In this document: positions 1-8,749 of the stretch, in pieces
Layout of the letters: the number at the start of each line of letters is the position of its first letter
How positions within the stretch are numbered: the first letter of the stretch is position 1
Assembly (NCBI GenBank): GCA_000435075.1
Contig: FR890667.1
Coordinates: 14,818 to 78,817 of the forward strand
Length of the DNA stretch: 64,000 nucleotides
Direction of reading: 5' to 3'
DNA from: Bacteroides sp. CAG:770
GTDB lineage: Bacteria; Bacteroidota; Bacteroidia; Bacteroidales; UBA932
Notes under the pieces: generated by a model
Seen by the model: the letters and a program-made list of their open reading frames with translations, nothing else
Database searches by the model: none
Told to the model about the DNA's origin: nothing
Translations under genes and position numbers: made by a program

Positions 1-420
1 CAGCAGGACGGCGTTCCGGGAAACTGGAAAATCTCCTCTGCCGATATGCCTATCTTCCGTCTCGCCGAGATGTATCTCAATTATGCAGAGGCTGATGCCC
101 GTCTCAATGGCGGTGTCGTAAAGGATGCTGATGCTCTCAAATATGTGAAGGACCTCCGTGACCGTGCAGGCGTATCAATGCCGTCAGAGGTAAATCTCGA
201 GTGGCTGCTCGATGAAAGGGCTCGTGAATTCATGTGGGAAGGTCACCGTCGTGTGGATCTCATCCGTTTCGGCAAGTTCACTGACGTGAATTATCCTTGG
301 ACACTCAAGGGCGGACTTATGAACGGAAAGATTGCTCTTCCTTCATACAAGACAATATTCCCGATTATCCAGAGCGACCTCAGTTCAAACAGCAACCTCG
401 TTCAGAATGAAGGTTATTAG
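1..420 (+). CDS. SusD/RagB family starch-binding lipoprotein, C-terminal part (partial)
   Basis: The reading frame is open from base 1 and ends with TAG at 418-420, so only the last 139 residues are present; the start lies before the window. The segment RLAEMYLNYAEA followed by a DERAREFMWEGHRRVDLIRFGKF-type stretch is the standard C-terminal signature of the SusD/RagB family (glycan-binding outer-membrane lipoproteins that cap a SusC TonB-dependent transporter). SusE/F-like genes and starch-type glycosidases follow at once, so this is probably the SusD of an alpha-glucan utilisation locus whose SusC lies upstream of the window. Family assignment is firm; the substrate is inferred from context. 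Confidence 0.93.
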   Translation, partial: QQDGVPGNWKISSADMPIFRLAEMYLNYAEADARLNGGVVKDADALKYVKDLRDRAGVSMPSEVNLEWLLDERAREFMWEGHRRVDLIRFGKFTDVNYPWTLKGGLMNGKIALPSYKTIFPIIQSDLSSNSNLVQNEGY

Positions 421-449
421 CAGAATTGATAACATTTAAAATTGATAAT

Positions 450-1520
450 ATGAAATCATTGAAATATATGGCAATGGCCGTAGCCTCGGTTCTGGCTGCT
501 TCCTGCACCTTGGATTTGCCAAAGGAACAGATTTCGTCAGAGTTGACGGCTCCTGTCCTCAGACCGGTTTCCAATGTCATCTCCGATGCCAATACCACCA
601 AGGTGGAACAGGTCAATTTCACTTGGGACCCTGCTGATTTCGGGGCCAGGACAGAAATCCTCTACTCAGTATATGCCGAACTTGGCTCAGAGAAGGCTCT
701 TATAGGACAGAACTACAAGAACTCTCTCAGTATCAACAAGGGCGACCTTGTCGGCATGATATGCAGCTCACTGAAAGGTGAGAAAAACGCTACCGTCACT
801 GTCAATGCCTATGTGGAGGCTGCCCTCAAGGACGTGGTAAACTCACCTGTATTGACTTCTGAGAAAGTCGCTTTCTCAGTTTATACTTATCTTCCTCCTA
901 AGAAGAACATCTGGCTCCCTGGAAAGTATCAGGACTGGAATCAGTTTGGAACTGAAATCTGGGAAACGGAGGCAGGTACCAGCACGTACAAGATTCTTGT
1001 CGATGTTTCTAATGACGCAGAGACACCTTATTACTTCAAGATTGTCGATGAAAACCAGTCTTGGGTCGGAATGAATGAGGGCTATACTCCTGAAGGTTGG
1101 GAGGTTGCGGATCCTTCAAATTCTGACGGCAACTTCTCTGTATCAGCGGATGAGCCTATCATGTGGCTGACTATCAGCACCAAGACAAAGACTGTTGCAA
1201 GAGAGGTCGTATCCAAAGTCGCTATGATAGGTGACTTCAACGGATGGAATGAGTCAGAGGAGAAGGAACTTACCTACAATGCTGCGAAGAATGTCTGGGA
1301 ATCTCCTGTCATCAGCTTCACGGAAGGCCAGGGCTGGCTCCTGAGACTCAACAAGAACTGGGACCACAAGTATGGCAGTGCAGTTGCGACTAACGACATT
1401 GCAGGCGGATATGAGATTACGAAGGGCGGAGAGAACATCCCGACTCCGGGAACAGGTGACTATATCGTCCGACTCTATGCCAACAGGACACCGATTGTTG
1501 TGACATATGAAAAACAGTAA
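450..1520 (+). CDS. SusE-like outer-membrane starch-binding lipoprotein
   Basis: The protein has 356 residues if it starts at ATG 450, which puts a lipoprotein signal peptide (MKSLKY..VLAASC) exactly at the N-terminus; an in-frame ATG at 426 would add eight unlikely residues. A SusE-type Ig-like N-terminal domain (residues ~25-140) is followed by two modules with aromatic patches (WLPGKYQDW, and GDFNGWNESEEKE near residue 265), resembling the starch-binding modules of SusE/SusF. It starts 29 bp after susD and is followed 13 bp later by a paralogue, so the genes are co-transcribed. Likely role: binding alpha-glucan at the cell surface. Overall sequence in this family is poorly conserved, so the call rests on architecture and position. 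Confidence 0.85.
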   Translation: MKSLKYMAMAVASVLAASCTLDLPKEQISSELTAPVLRPVSNVISDANTTKVEQVNFTWDPADFGARTEILYSVYAELGSEKALIGQNYKNSLSINKGDLVGMICSSLKGEKNATVTVNAYVEAALKDVVNSPVLTSEKVAFSVYTYLPPKKNIWLPGKYQDWNQFGTEIWETEAGTSTYKILVDVSNDAETPYYFKIVDENQSWVGMNEGYTPEGWEVADPSNSDGNFSVSADEPIMWLTISTKTKTVAREVVSKVAMIGDFNGWNESEEKELTYNAAKNVWESPVISFTEGQGWLLRLNKNWDHKYGSAVATNDIAGGYEITKGGENIPTPGTGDYIVRLYANRTPIVVTYEKQ

Positions 1521-1533
1521 ACAGGTTTGACTT

Positions 1534-2964
1534 ATGAAATGGATTAGAAACATATTTGCAGTCTCTGCCGCAGCTTTTGCGGCAGTGGCCTGCACCATAG
1601 AAAGTGAAGACACCTTCTCGAAGAGTCCTGTCGCTCCGGTACTGGAGGCTCATTCAGACATCCTCATCACGGAAGGTACTGAAGCTGAGTCTGTGACTTT
1701 CACATGGACTGCTGCACGTCAGATCGACGCTGAAGCATATCTCTATAACTTGAATGTCAAGAGCGGAGAGAAGGAAGCGGCTCTGAAAGAGGGTATCACC
1801 GACAACTTCTATATGGTCTCAAAGGAGGAACTCAGAACATTCCTCAAGACCAATTTCGAACTGGAAAAGAATGCGACACACCAGCTTGATTTCTCTGTCA
1901 ATGTTGCAGACAAAGCCGGTAATGTCTATTCATCTCCTTCAGTTGGCGTGAAAGTTTACTTCTATGACGATGCTGTCGCTCCTGTAGCCAGCGTATCTGC
2001 GTCAACAATCGTTCTTGACAAGGAAAAGCAGTCAGATGAACTTGAACTTCTCTCTTGGACCGATGCAAGGCTTGTTTATGGCGAGGATGTTACATATAAA
2101 GTAACAATGTCATACGGCACCGGAGCAGAAAATGTTCTTGCCGACGGTCTCACCAATACTTCTTATAAGACCACTGTGGACGGTCTTAACGAAGCCGTAG
2201 TTGCTGCCGGTGCAGCTGAAGGCTCGGAAGCGGAATTGACATTGAAGGTTTATGCGTTTTGTGAAAGCATGCCTGCGGGTGTCGTTTCAAATGCAGTAAA
2301 AGTCAAGGTTACTACCTATATCCTTTCATTCCCTGAAAAGATGTGGCTTCCTGGAAGCTATCAGAGTCCGGGTTGGGACATTGCCAATGCTCCTTCGCTC
2401 TCAGTTTCAGCCAAGCAGAAAGGCGTGTATCAGGGCTTTGTAGATCTCTCCACTGCGGATGGTTCTGATGCGGAATTCAAGTTCAGTGCGACTCCTTCAT
2501 GGTCGAAAACTGATTTCGGCTTCGAGGATGTGACAGTAGAAACCAAAGGCAGTGAGGACCTCCCATTTGCATATGCAGAATCGAAAACGCTGGGCGGTTC
2601 CAACATCAAAGTACCTTCAGGATTGTATTTCATCAAGCTCGACAAGAAGAACGGAACACTCGTGATGGTTCAGGTGAAGAATCTCGAAATCGGCGGCAGT
2701 TTTGCTGCTTCAGGCTGGGGAACATTCCTCACACTGACCAGGAATGGTTCAGAATGGGCTGCAGCAGATGCATTTGAAATGAAGGAGAATGACGAGATCA
2801 AGATCCGTTTCAATTCTGACTGGACATATTCTTTCGGCGGTGAGATGGACAATGTGGTTTTCGGAGGTGGCAATATCAAGTTCACCAAGTCTGCCGGAAA
2901 ATACAAACTCGTATTCGATACTAAGACATCGGATTTTGTGCTCAATGCCGTTGTGTCTGAGTAA
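1534..2964 (+). CDS. SusE/SusF-like outer-membrane glycan-binding lipoprotein
   Basis: This 476-residue lipoprotein has a signal peptide ending in a VAC lipobox. It has two Ig-like N-terminal domains (residues ~25-260) and then a MWLPGSYQSPGW segment near residue 270 that mirrors the WLPGKYQDW segment of the preceding protein, followed by a SusF-like C-terminal module. It is longer than its neighbour by about one Ig-like domain, as SusF is compared with SusE. It lies 13 bp after the SusE-like gene and is followed by a terminator hairpin at 2985-3022, so the susDEF-like part probably ends here or is attenuated before the enzyme genes. Binding to starch-type glycan is inferred. Confidence 0.82.
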   Translation: MKWIRNIFAVSAAAFAAVACTIESEDTFSKSPVAPVLEAHSDILITEGTEAESVTFTWTAARQIDAEAYLYNLNVKSGEKEAALKEGITDNFYMVSKEELRTFLKTNFELEKNATHQLDFSVNVADKAGNVYSSPSVGVKVYFYDDAVAPVASVSASTIVLDKEKQSDELELLSWTDARLVYGEDVTYKVTMSYGTGAENVLADGLTNTSYKTTVDGLNEAVVAAGAAEGSEAELTLKVYAFCESMPAGVVSNAVKVKVTTYILSFPEKMWLPGSYQSPGWDIANAPSLSVSAKQKGVYQGFVDLSTADGSDAEFKFSATPSWSKTDFGFEDVTVETKGSEDLPFAYAESKTLGGSNIKVPSGLYFIKLDKKNGTLVMVQVKNLEIGGSFAASGWGTFLTLTRNGSEWAAADAFEMKENDEIKIRFNSDWTYSFGGEMDNVVFGGGNIKFTKSAGKYKLVFDTKTSDFVLNAVVSE

Positions 2965-2984
2965 CTTGTGATTATGCTCGATAT

Positions 2985-3022
2985 GGGCAGGCCCCGCGCT
3001 AAGGAAAGGCCTGCCCTTTTTT
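2985..3022 (+). terminator. Rho-independent terminator after the SusE/F-like genes
   Basis: A 9-bp perfect stem, GGGCAGGCC (2985-2993) with GGCCTGCCC (3008-3016), is followed by six T residues. It separates the binding-protein genes from the downstream glycosidase genes and may set a lower expression level for the enzymes or mark a new transcription unit. Confidence 0.9.
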
Positions 3023-3076
3023 GAAAATTACTGGATATAGTATCTCAAGCCAATGCTTGTGAAACTCGAATTTATA

Positions 3077-5662
3077 ATGAAAAACATTACAAGATTTTTT
3101 GTTCTGTCAGTTCTCTGTCTGTCGGCACTCGTTTCCTGCAGCAAGGAGGAACAAGTCCAGCAGGGAAAGAAACTGCAGGTTACACCGGATGCCTTGTATT
3201 TTACCAAAGCCGCATCATCGCAGACATTGGAACTGAAGACGAATGCTTCGCAGTGGAAAGCAGTGGTTTCCAAGAATGATTGGCTTGAAATAGACAAGAC
3301 ATCAGGAACCGGTTCCGGCGAAATAACTGTCAATGTTACCGAAAACAATAAGGAACTGAGGACTGCGACCATCACTTTTTCCGCATCCGGATACAAATCA
3401 GCTGTCGTAAAGGTGACACAGCATCCTGTAGATGAACTTATAAATCCTTCAGCTACAGGACTTTTTGCGATACCTGAATTGCCGGAAGCTGATTCTCCAT
3501 GCGTACTTTATTACAGGGCGGACAAGTCTTCTCCGTTCTATGACTACCACGAGGACATTTACGCCCACATCGGAATCGTTGAGGCGGAATGGATGTATGT
3601 CCAGTCTGAGTGGGACAAGAACATTGACAAATGCAAGTGGCAGCCGTGCGAGGAAAGCAATCTCTGGAAACTTCAGCTCGAACCTTCCGTCAGGGAATGG
3701 TTCGCTTCCGGTGATACACCTGTAAACAAGATCGGTGTAGTCGTGCGGAGCGCCGACGGCAAACTTCAGACCGATGATATGTTTGTCAATGTCAAAGATG
3801 AGAAATTCGTTTTCGAACCTGCTCCGGTCGTAAAGGAAACAATGCCTTCCGGACTTCATGATGGCATCAATTATAACTCTGACGGCAGCGTGACACTGGT
3901 TTTGCGAGACCTCGACAATAAGGGTAAATGCCATGAATATTGTTATGTGACAGGAGAATTCTCCAAATGGCAGCGTTCCAACGACTATTCCATGAAACGT
4001 GACGATGCAGCAGGCTGCTGGTGGTACACGATGACAAACGTGGACCAGGACAAGGAATATATGTTCCAGTACTATGTCGTGGACAAGGACGGCTCTTCGT
4101 TCCGTATCCATGACCCTTACACTGAAATCGTCTATGACGGCTCCAACGACAAGTACATCTCGTCATCGACTTATCCTGATCTTCCGGACTATCCTAAGGG
4201 CACAAGCGGACTGGTATCTGCCTTCAAGGTCAACAAAGATACCTATACATGGACGAGCACCGGCTTCAAGATTGCCGACCAGGACGATCTCGTGATCTAC
4301 GAAATGCATTTCCGCGACTTCACTTCTACGGGAGACATCCCCGGAGCCCTCGGAAAGCTCGACTATCTGTCCTCTCTCGGTGTCAATGCCGTAGAGCTCA
4401 TGCCTATCCAGGAATTTGACGGAAATGACAGCTGGGGTTATAATCCTTGTTCATATTTCGCTCTTGACAAGGCTTACGGAACACGAACAATGTACAAGCA
4501 GTTTATAGACGAATGTCATGCAAAAGGCATGGCCGTAATCGTGGATGTCGTTTATAATCAGGCAACCGGGGCGCATCCTTATGCCAAGCTTTACTGGGAT
4601 TCCGCCAACAACAAGACAGCTTCCGACAATCCGTGGTTCAATGTCGATGCCCCGCATCCATACAGCGTATTCCACGACTGGAATCACGAGTATATGCCTT
4701 TCCGTGAGCATGTCAAGGAAAGTTTGAACTATCTGATGGACGAATATCATGTCGATGGTTTCCGTTTCGACCTCACCAAAGGCTTCACAAACAAGAAGAG
4801 CGACGAAAGTACAGCTTCCAACTACGACCAGAGCCGCGTGGACATCCTGACTGACTATACCAGGAGCGTGAAGAGCCACAATCCGGATGCCGTCGTGATT
4901 CTCGAACATTTCTGCGAGACCAGCGAAGAAAAGGCTCTTGCCAATGCTGGTGCGAAGGTCTGGAGAAATCTCAACAATGCATATTGCCAGTCAGCAATGG
5001 GCAAGTCTTCGGGAAGCAACTTCGAAGGACTCTGGACGGGTTCCTCAATGCCTTTCGGCGCCTATGTCGGATTCATGGAAAGTCATGATGAAGAAAGGAC
5101 TGCCTACAAGGCTCTTGTTGACGGTGCCTCAGGCATCAGCGGCAAGTCGAACTTGTCTGCACGTATGAAACGTGAGGCCCTGAATGCGGCATTCTTCTTT
5201 ACTGTGCCAGGACCTAAGATGATATGGCAGTTCGAAGAACTCGGATATGATATCTCTATTGAAGAAAATGGCAGAACCGGCAAGAAACCGGTGCATTGGG
5301 ACTATCTGGAGGATGCCGACCGAAAGGCCCTCCACGACACATACGCTTCATTGATGAAATTCCGTAAGGAGAATCCTCGTTTCTTCTCTTCTGATGCTGA
5401 TTTTACTTGGTACGTAAGTGACGGCAACTGGGATGACGGAAGGTTTGTTTACGGTTCTGTGGACGGGAAGTCATTTGCTGTCATCGGCAATTTCTCATTG
5501 ACAAAGAAAGATATCACCGCATGGTTGCCTAAATCAGGACCTTGGAAAGATTATCCGGCATTCGGTTCGGGCACATACAATGTGACAAAGGACACGGACG
5601 GGCACAATTCCCTTACCGTAAATCTTGCTCCAGGTGAGTTTAAATTGATTATATTTGAATAA
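3077..5662 (+). CDS. GH13 alpha-amylase/pullulanase-like lipoprotein with N-terminal BACON domain
   Basis: This 861-residue protein starts at ATG 3077, directly before the signal peptide MKNITRFFVLSVLCLSALVSC; an ATG 24 bp upstream is in frame but less likely. The residues after the lipid-modified Cys (SKEE) are acidic, as in surface-exported Bacteroides lipoproteins. Domains in order: BACON (~residues 28-115), an Ig/linker region, a CBM48-like E-set module (~260-370), and a GH13 barrel from ~395. The GH13 nucleophile is D565 (GFRFDLT), the acid/base E610 (VILEHF), and the transition-state Asp D671 (ESHDEE). Expected to cut alpha-1,4 or alpha-1,6 glucan outside the cell and feed the SusCD importer. 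The GH13 subfamily cannot be fixed by eye. Confidence 0.9.
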   Translation: MKNITRFFVLSVLCLSALVSCSKEEQVQQGKKLQVTPDALYFTKAASSQTLELKTNASQWKAVVSKNDWLEIDKTSGTGSGEITVNVTENNKELRTATITFSASGYKSAVVKVTQHPVDELINPSATGLFAIPELPEADSPCVLYYRADKSSPFYDYHEDIYAHIGIVEAEWMYVQSEWDKNIDKCKWQPCEESNLWKLQLEPSVREWFASGDTPVNKIGVVVRSADGKLQTDDMFVNVKDEKFVFEPAPVVKETMPSGLHDGINYNSDGSVTLVLRDLDNKGKCHEYCYVTGEFSKWQRSNDYSMKRDDAAGCWWYTMTNVDQDKEYMFQYYVVDKDGSSFRIHDPYTEIVYDGSNDKYISSSTYPDLPDYPKGTSGLVSAFKVNKDTYTWTSTGFKIADQDDLVIYEMHFRDFTSTGDIPGALGKLDYLSSLGVNAVELMPIQEFDGNDSWGYNPCSYFALDKAYGTRTMYKQFIDECHAKGMAVIVDVVYNQATGAHPYAKLYWDSANNKTASDNPWFNVDAPHPYSVFHDWNHEYMPFREHVKESLNYLMDEYHVDGFRFDLTKGFTNKKSDESTASNYDQSRVDILTDYTRSVKSHNPDAVVILEHFCETSEEKALANAGAKVWRNLNNAYCQSAMGKSSGSNFEGLWTGSSMPFGAYVGFMESHDEERTAYKALVDGASGISGKSNLSARMKREALNAAFFFTVPGPKMIWQFEELGYDISIEENGRTGKKPVHWDYLEDADRKALHDTYASLMKFRKENPRFFSSDADFTWYVSDGNWDDGRFVYGSVDGKSFAVIGNFSLTKKDITAWLPKSGPWKDYPAFGSGTYNVTKDTDGHNSLTVNLAPGEFKLIIFE

Positions 5663-5675
5663 AAACGAACCTGTT

Positions 5676-6731
5676 ATGAAATATTTGATTAAGACATTTT
5701 GTGTCTTGGCTGTTATGACTCTGTCATCTTGCGGACAGAACGAGTCCAATTCCGATGGCGGGCAGACGTCGAAGCCGGCCTTCGCGAAGGGCGCCGACAT
5801 CAGCTGGTACACGGAAATGGAAAAGAAAGGCTATAAATTCTATACCGCTTCCGGTACTGAGATGGATTGCCCTGCTCTGATGAAATCGCTGGGATTCAAT
5901 TCGTTGCGCTTCAGGGTGTGGGTTAATCCTGAGGACGTATGGAACGGCAAGGAAGATGTCCTGAAGAAATGCCTGAGGGCCAAGGAACTCGGTATGAAGA
6001 TAATGATCGATTTCCATTATTCTGATACCTGGGCTGATCCTGGCAAGCAATATGTTCCTAAGGCATGGGAATCATATGATCTGGACGCTATGGCGAAAGC
6101 CGTGGCTGAACACACTTCAGATGTTCTCAATACATTGAAGGACAATGGAGTCGATGTTTCATGGGTGCAGGTTGGAAACGAGGTGACCAACGGTATGCTC
6201 TGGGAGAAGGGGCGTGTCAAGGGCGACAGCGCTTCCGGCTTTGCAAAACTGTTCAAGGCCGGTGCGGACAAGGTCAAGAGCATTTATCCCAAGGCATCGG
6301 TCATCCTTCACATTGACAATGCATGGGATATGAATACCCTCCAGTGGTTCTATTCTCTCATGGCGGATACCGGCGTGAAATACGATATGATCGGCCTGTC
6401 ACTGTACCCTTCATATTGGAATGACGGAACGAACGCATTCGAACCATGGGAAAAGAAAGTAAATCAGGCGATTGTCAATATTCCTCAGCTGATAAAGACT
6501 TACAATAGGGATGTGATGCTGGTAGAGTTCGGAATGCCGGCGGCCGAGCCTCAGAAAGGAAAGGAAGCACTCGAAACATTGTGGAACGGGCTGAAAGACG
6601 TGAAGCGTTTCAAGGGCATCTTCTATTGGGAACCGGAGTCCGAGCCTGCCCGCAACGGCTATGCTCTCGGTGCTTTCAATGACGGTAAGCCGACCATAGC
6701 GCTTTCACCTTTCTCCAAACATGCCGATTAG
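5676..6731 (+). CDS. GH53 arabinogalactan endo-beta-1,4-galactanase, lipoprotein
   Basis: This 351-residue protein starts at ATG 5676 with signal peptide MKYLIKTFCVLAVMTLSSC. Landmarks of GH53 are present in order: GADISW near the mature N-terminus, the LRFRVWV strand, MIDFHYSDTWADP, acid/base E169 in VGNEVTNG, and nucleophile E284 in LVEFGMP. The family hydrolyses beta-1,4-galactan of pectic type I arabinogalactan with retention. Its position between two alpha-glucan-active GH13 genes, 13 bp after one and 63 bp before the other, is unexpected because starch contains no beta-galactan. Length matches the family, and the catalytic pair is intact, so it is probably active. Confidence 0.92.
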   Translation: MKYLIKTFCVLAVMTLSSCGQNESNSDGGQTSKPAFAKGADISWYTEMEKKGYKFYTASGTEMDCPALMKSLGFNSLRFRVWVNPEDVWNGKEDVLKKCLRAKELGMKIMIDFHYSDTWADPGKQYVPKAWESYDLDAMAKAVAEHTSDVLNTLKDNGVDVSWVQVGNEVTNGMLWEKGRVKGDSASGFAKLFKAGADKVKSIYPKASVILHIDNAWDMNTLQWFYSLMADTGVKYDMIGLSLYPSYWNDGTNAFEPWEKKVNQAIVNIPQLIKTYNRDVMLVEFGMPAAEPQKGKEALETLWNGLKDVKRFKGIFYWEPESEPARNGYALGAFNDGKPTIALSPFSKHAD

Positions 6732-6794
6732 CGCAAAAACTCAGCAAGTTAGTTGTCTGACTTGCGAATCTTGAATATAAATAGTAATTTTGAT

Positions 6795-8726
6795 ATGAAA
6801 AGAGTATTTGGAATTATGACGGCAGTAATGCTGACGGCTTGTGCCGGAAACACCGCTTTCGTACCGGATTCTGTCTCTGATGCCGATTTGACACAGGTCA
6901 GCAGAGTCGAACCGCTTTCATGGTGGGTGGGGATGAAAACCCCGCTCCAGCTCCTCGTCCAGGGCGACGGGATTTCAGGATACAACGTCACAATCGAAGG
7001 AGGCAAAGGGGTAAAGGTCAATGCTATACAGAAGGCCGACAGCCCGAACTATCTGTTCGTTGACGTCAATATCCTCAGGGATGCTGAACCTGGAACCTAT
7101 TATCTTGTATTCAGCAAGGACGGAAAGCCTGTATTCAAGTATCCGTATGAGATTGCAGCCCGTGAATCAGGTTCTGCCCAGAGAAAGAGCTACACTTCTG
7201 CGGATATGGTATATCTCATTATGCCTGACCGCTTTGCAAATGGCAATCCTTCCGGGGACAATACGGACAATACGACTGAAAAGGCAAATCGTGAGGCGCT
7301 TTTCGGCCGTCACGGAGGAGATATCCAGGGTATCATTGACCATCTCGATTATATCGAGGATCTCGGTGCGACTACGATCTGGTGCACTCCGCTTCTGGAA
7401 GACAATGAGCCGGACGGCTCCTATCATGGCTATGCCTGCTCGGATTACTATCACATTGACCCGCGTTTCGGTTCCAATGAACTGTATCGTGAGTTTGTAT
7501 CCAAGTCTCATGAGAAAGGCCTGAAAGTAGTGATGGATATCGTGACAAATCATTGTGGTACAGCGCATTGGTGGATGAAGGATCTTCCTTTCAAGGATTG
7601 GATCCACCAGTTCCCTGAATATACCGGAACCAATGTATGTTTCTCTACCAACATGGATCCTAATGCCTCCAAATATGACCTGAATCTCCAGGAAAGCGGC
7701 TGGTTCGTTCCGTCAATGCCGGACATGAACCTCGACAATCCTTTCACACTCAAGTATTTCCAGCAGTGGGCGATCTGGTGGATCGAATATGCCGGACTTG
7801 ACGGATTCAGGGTTGACACCTATCCGTACAATGAGAAGGAACCGATGAGCAGATGGTGCAAGGCTGTCCGTAAAGAGTATCCTAACTTCAATATCGTAGG
7901 GGAGTGCTGGACTTCTTCTATCCCGCAACTCGCTTACTGGCAGGCTGATAATGAAAATAAAGATGGCTTCAATTCCAATCTGCCGTCTATAATGGACTTC
8001 CCTCTGTACGATGCGATTTGTGCAGGAGTCCCTACCGATTCCTCTCAGTGGGGCGCCGGCATGACCAAAGTATATGATTGTCTGTCACACGATTTCGTAT
8101 ATCATGACCTCTCCAAGATGATGATTTTCCCTGGAAACCATGACACTGACCGTATCGGAGATGTCGTAAGGCAGAATCCTGACAGGATGAAGATTGTGAT
8201 GACCATGATGGCTACCATGCGCGGTTTCCCTCAGATTTTCGCCGGCGACGAGATGATGTTCGTTTCCAAGGACAAGAGTCAGGGCCACGGCGGTCTCCGT
8301 GTGGATTTCCCTGGCGGATGGTCCGGTGACAAGGAAAACTGGTTCACGGAAGAAGGACGCAAGGCAGCATTGACAGGAACCGACGGCAAGCCTGTTCCGG
8401 CCGGTCAGATTGCTGACCTTCACGACTTTACCCGCAAACTTTTCCAGTGGAGACGGAACAAGGGCGTGATTCATGACGGCAAGACCCTCCATTTCCTGTC
8501 GAGGGACAACACCTATGCTTATTTCCGTTACAATACGGACGAGGCCGTGTTTGTCTTCATCAATAACTCCCGTGGTCGCAAGATGATTCCGTGGTCACAC
8601 TATGCGGAAATCGCCGACGGCCTGTATGAAGGCCGCGATGTGATGACCGGTGAGGCGGTAGAGATCAATGATTCTACGGTTGTCGGTCCGCGAAAGGCTC
8701 TGGTAGTAGAGTATAAGCGCAAATAG
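6795..8726 (+). CDS. SusA-like GH13 neopullulanase/cyclomaltodextrinase, predicted lipoprotein
   Basis: This 643-residue protein starts at ATG 6795 (an upstream in-frame ATG at 6753 precedes 14 non-signal residues). The signal peptide ends in LTAC, so it is probably lipid-anchored. Residues ~35-125 form a cyclomaltodextrinase N-terminal domain (PLSWWVGMKTPLQLL). The catalytic barrel follows, with nucleophile D341 (GFRVDTYPY), acid/base E370 (VGECW) and D450 (GNHDTDR). SusA of Bacteroides thetaiotaomicron has the same domain order and cuts imported maltooligosaccharides and pullulan in the periplasm. No acidic export signal follows the lipid-modified Cys, so an inner-leaflet periplasmic location is plausible. 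Confidence 0.9.
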   Translation: MKRVFGIMTAVMLTACAGNTAFVPDSVSDADLTQVSRVEPLSWWVGMKTPLQLLVQGDGISGYNVTIEGGKGVKVNAIQKADSPNYLFVDVNILRDAEPGTYYLVFSKDGKPVFKYPYEIAARESGSAQRKSYTSADMVYLIMPDRFANGNPSGDNTDNTTEKANREALFGRHGGDIQGIIDHLDYIEDLGATTIWCTPLLEDNEPDGSYHGYACSDYYHIDPRFGSNELYREFVSKSHEKGLKVVMDIVTNHCGTAHWWMKDLPFKDWIHQFPEYTGTNVCFSTNMDPNASKYDLNLQESGWFVPSMPDMNLDNPFTLKYFQQWAIWWIEYAGLDGFRVDTYPYNEKEPMSRWCKAVRKEYPNFNIVGECWTSSIPQLAYWQADNENKDGFNSNLPSIMDFPLYDAICAGVPTDSSQWGAGMTKVYDCLSHDFVYHDLSKMMIFPGNHDTDRIGDVVRQNPDRMKIVMTMMATMRGFPQIFAGDEMMFVSKDKSQGHGGLRVDFPGGWSGDKENWFTEEGRKAALTGTDGKPVPAGQIADLHDFTRKLFQWRRNKGVIHDGKTLHFLSRDNTYAYFRYNTDEAVFVFINNSRGRKMIPWSHYAEIADGLYEGRDVMTGEAVEINDSTVVGPRKALVVEYKRK

Positions 8727-8749
8727 AATTAACGTAAATTGACATTGAT

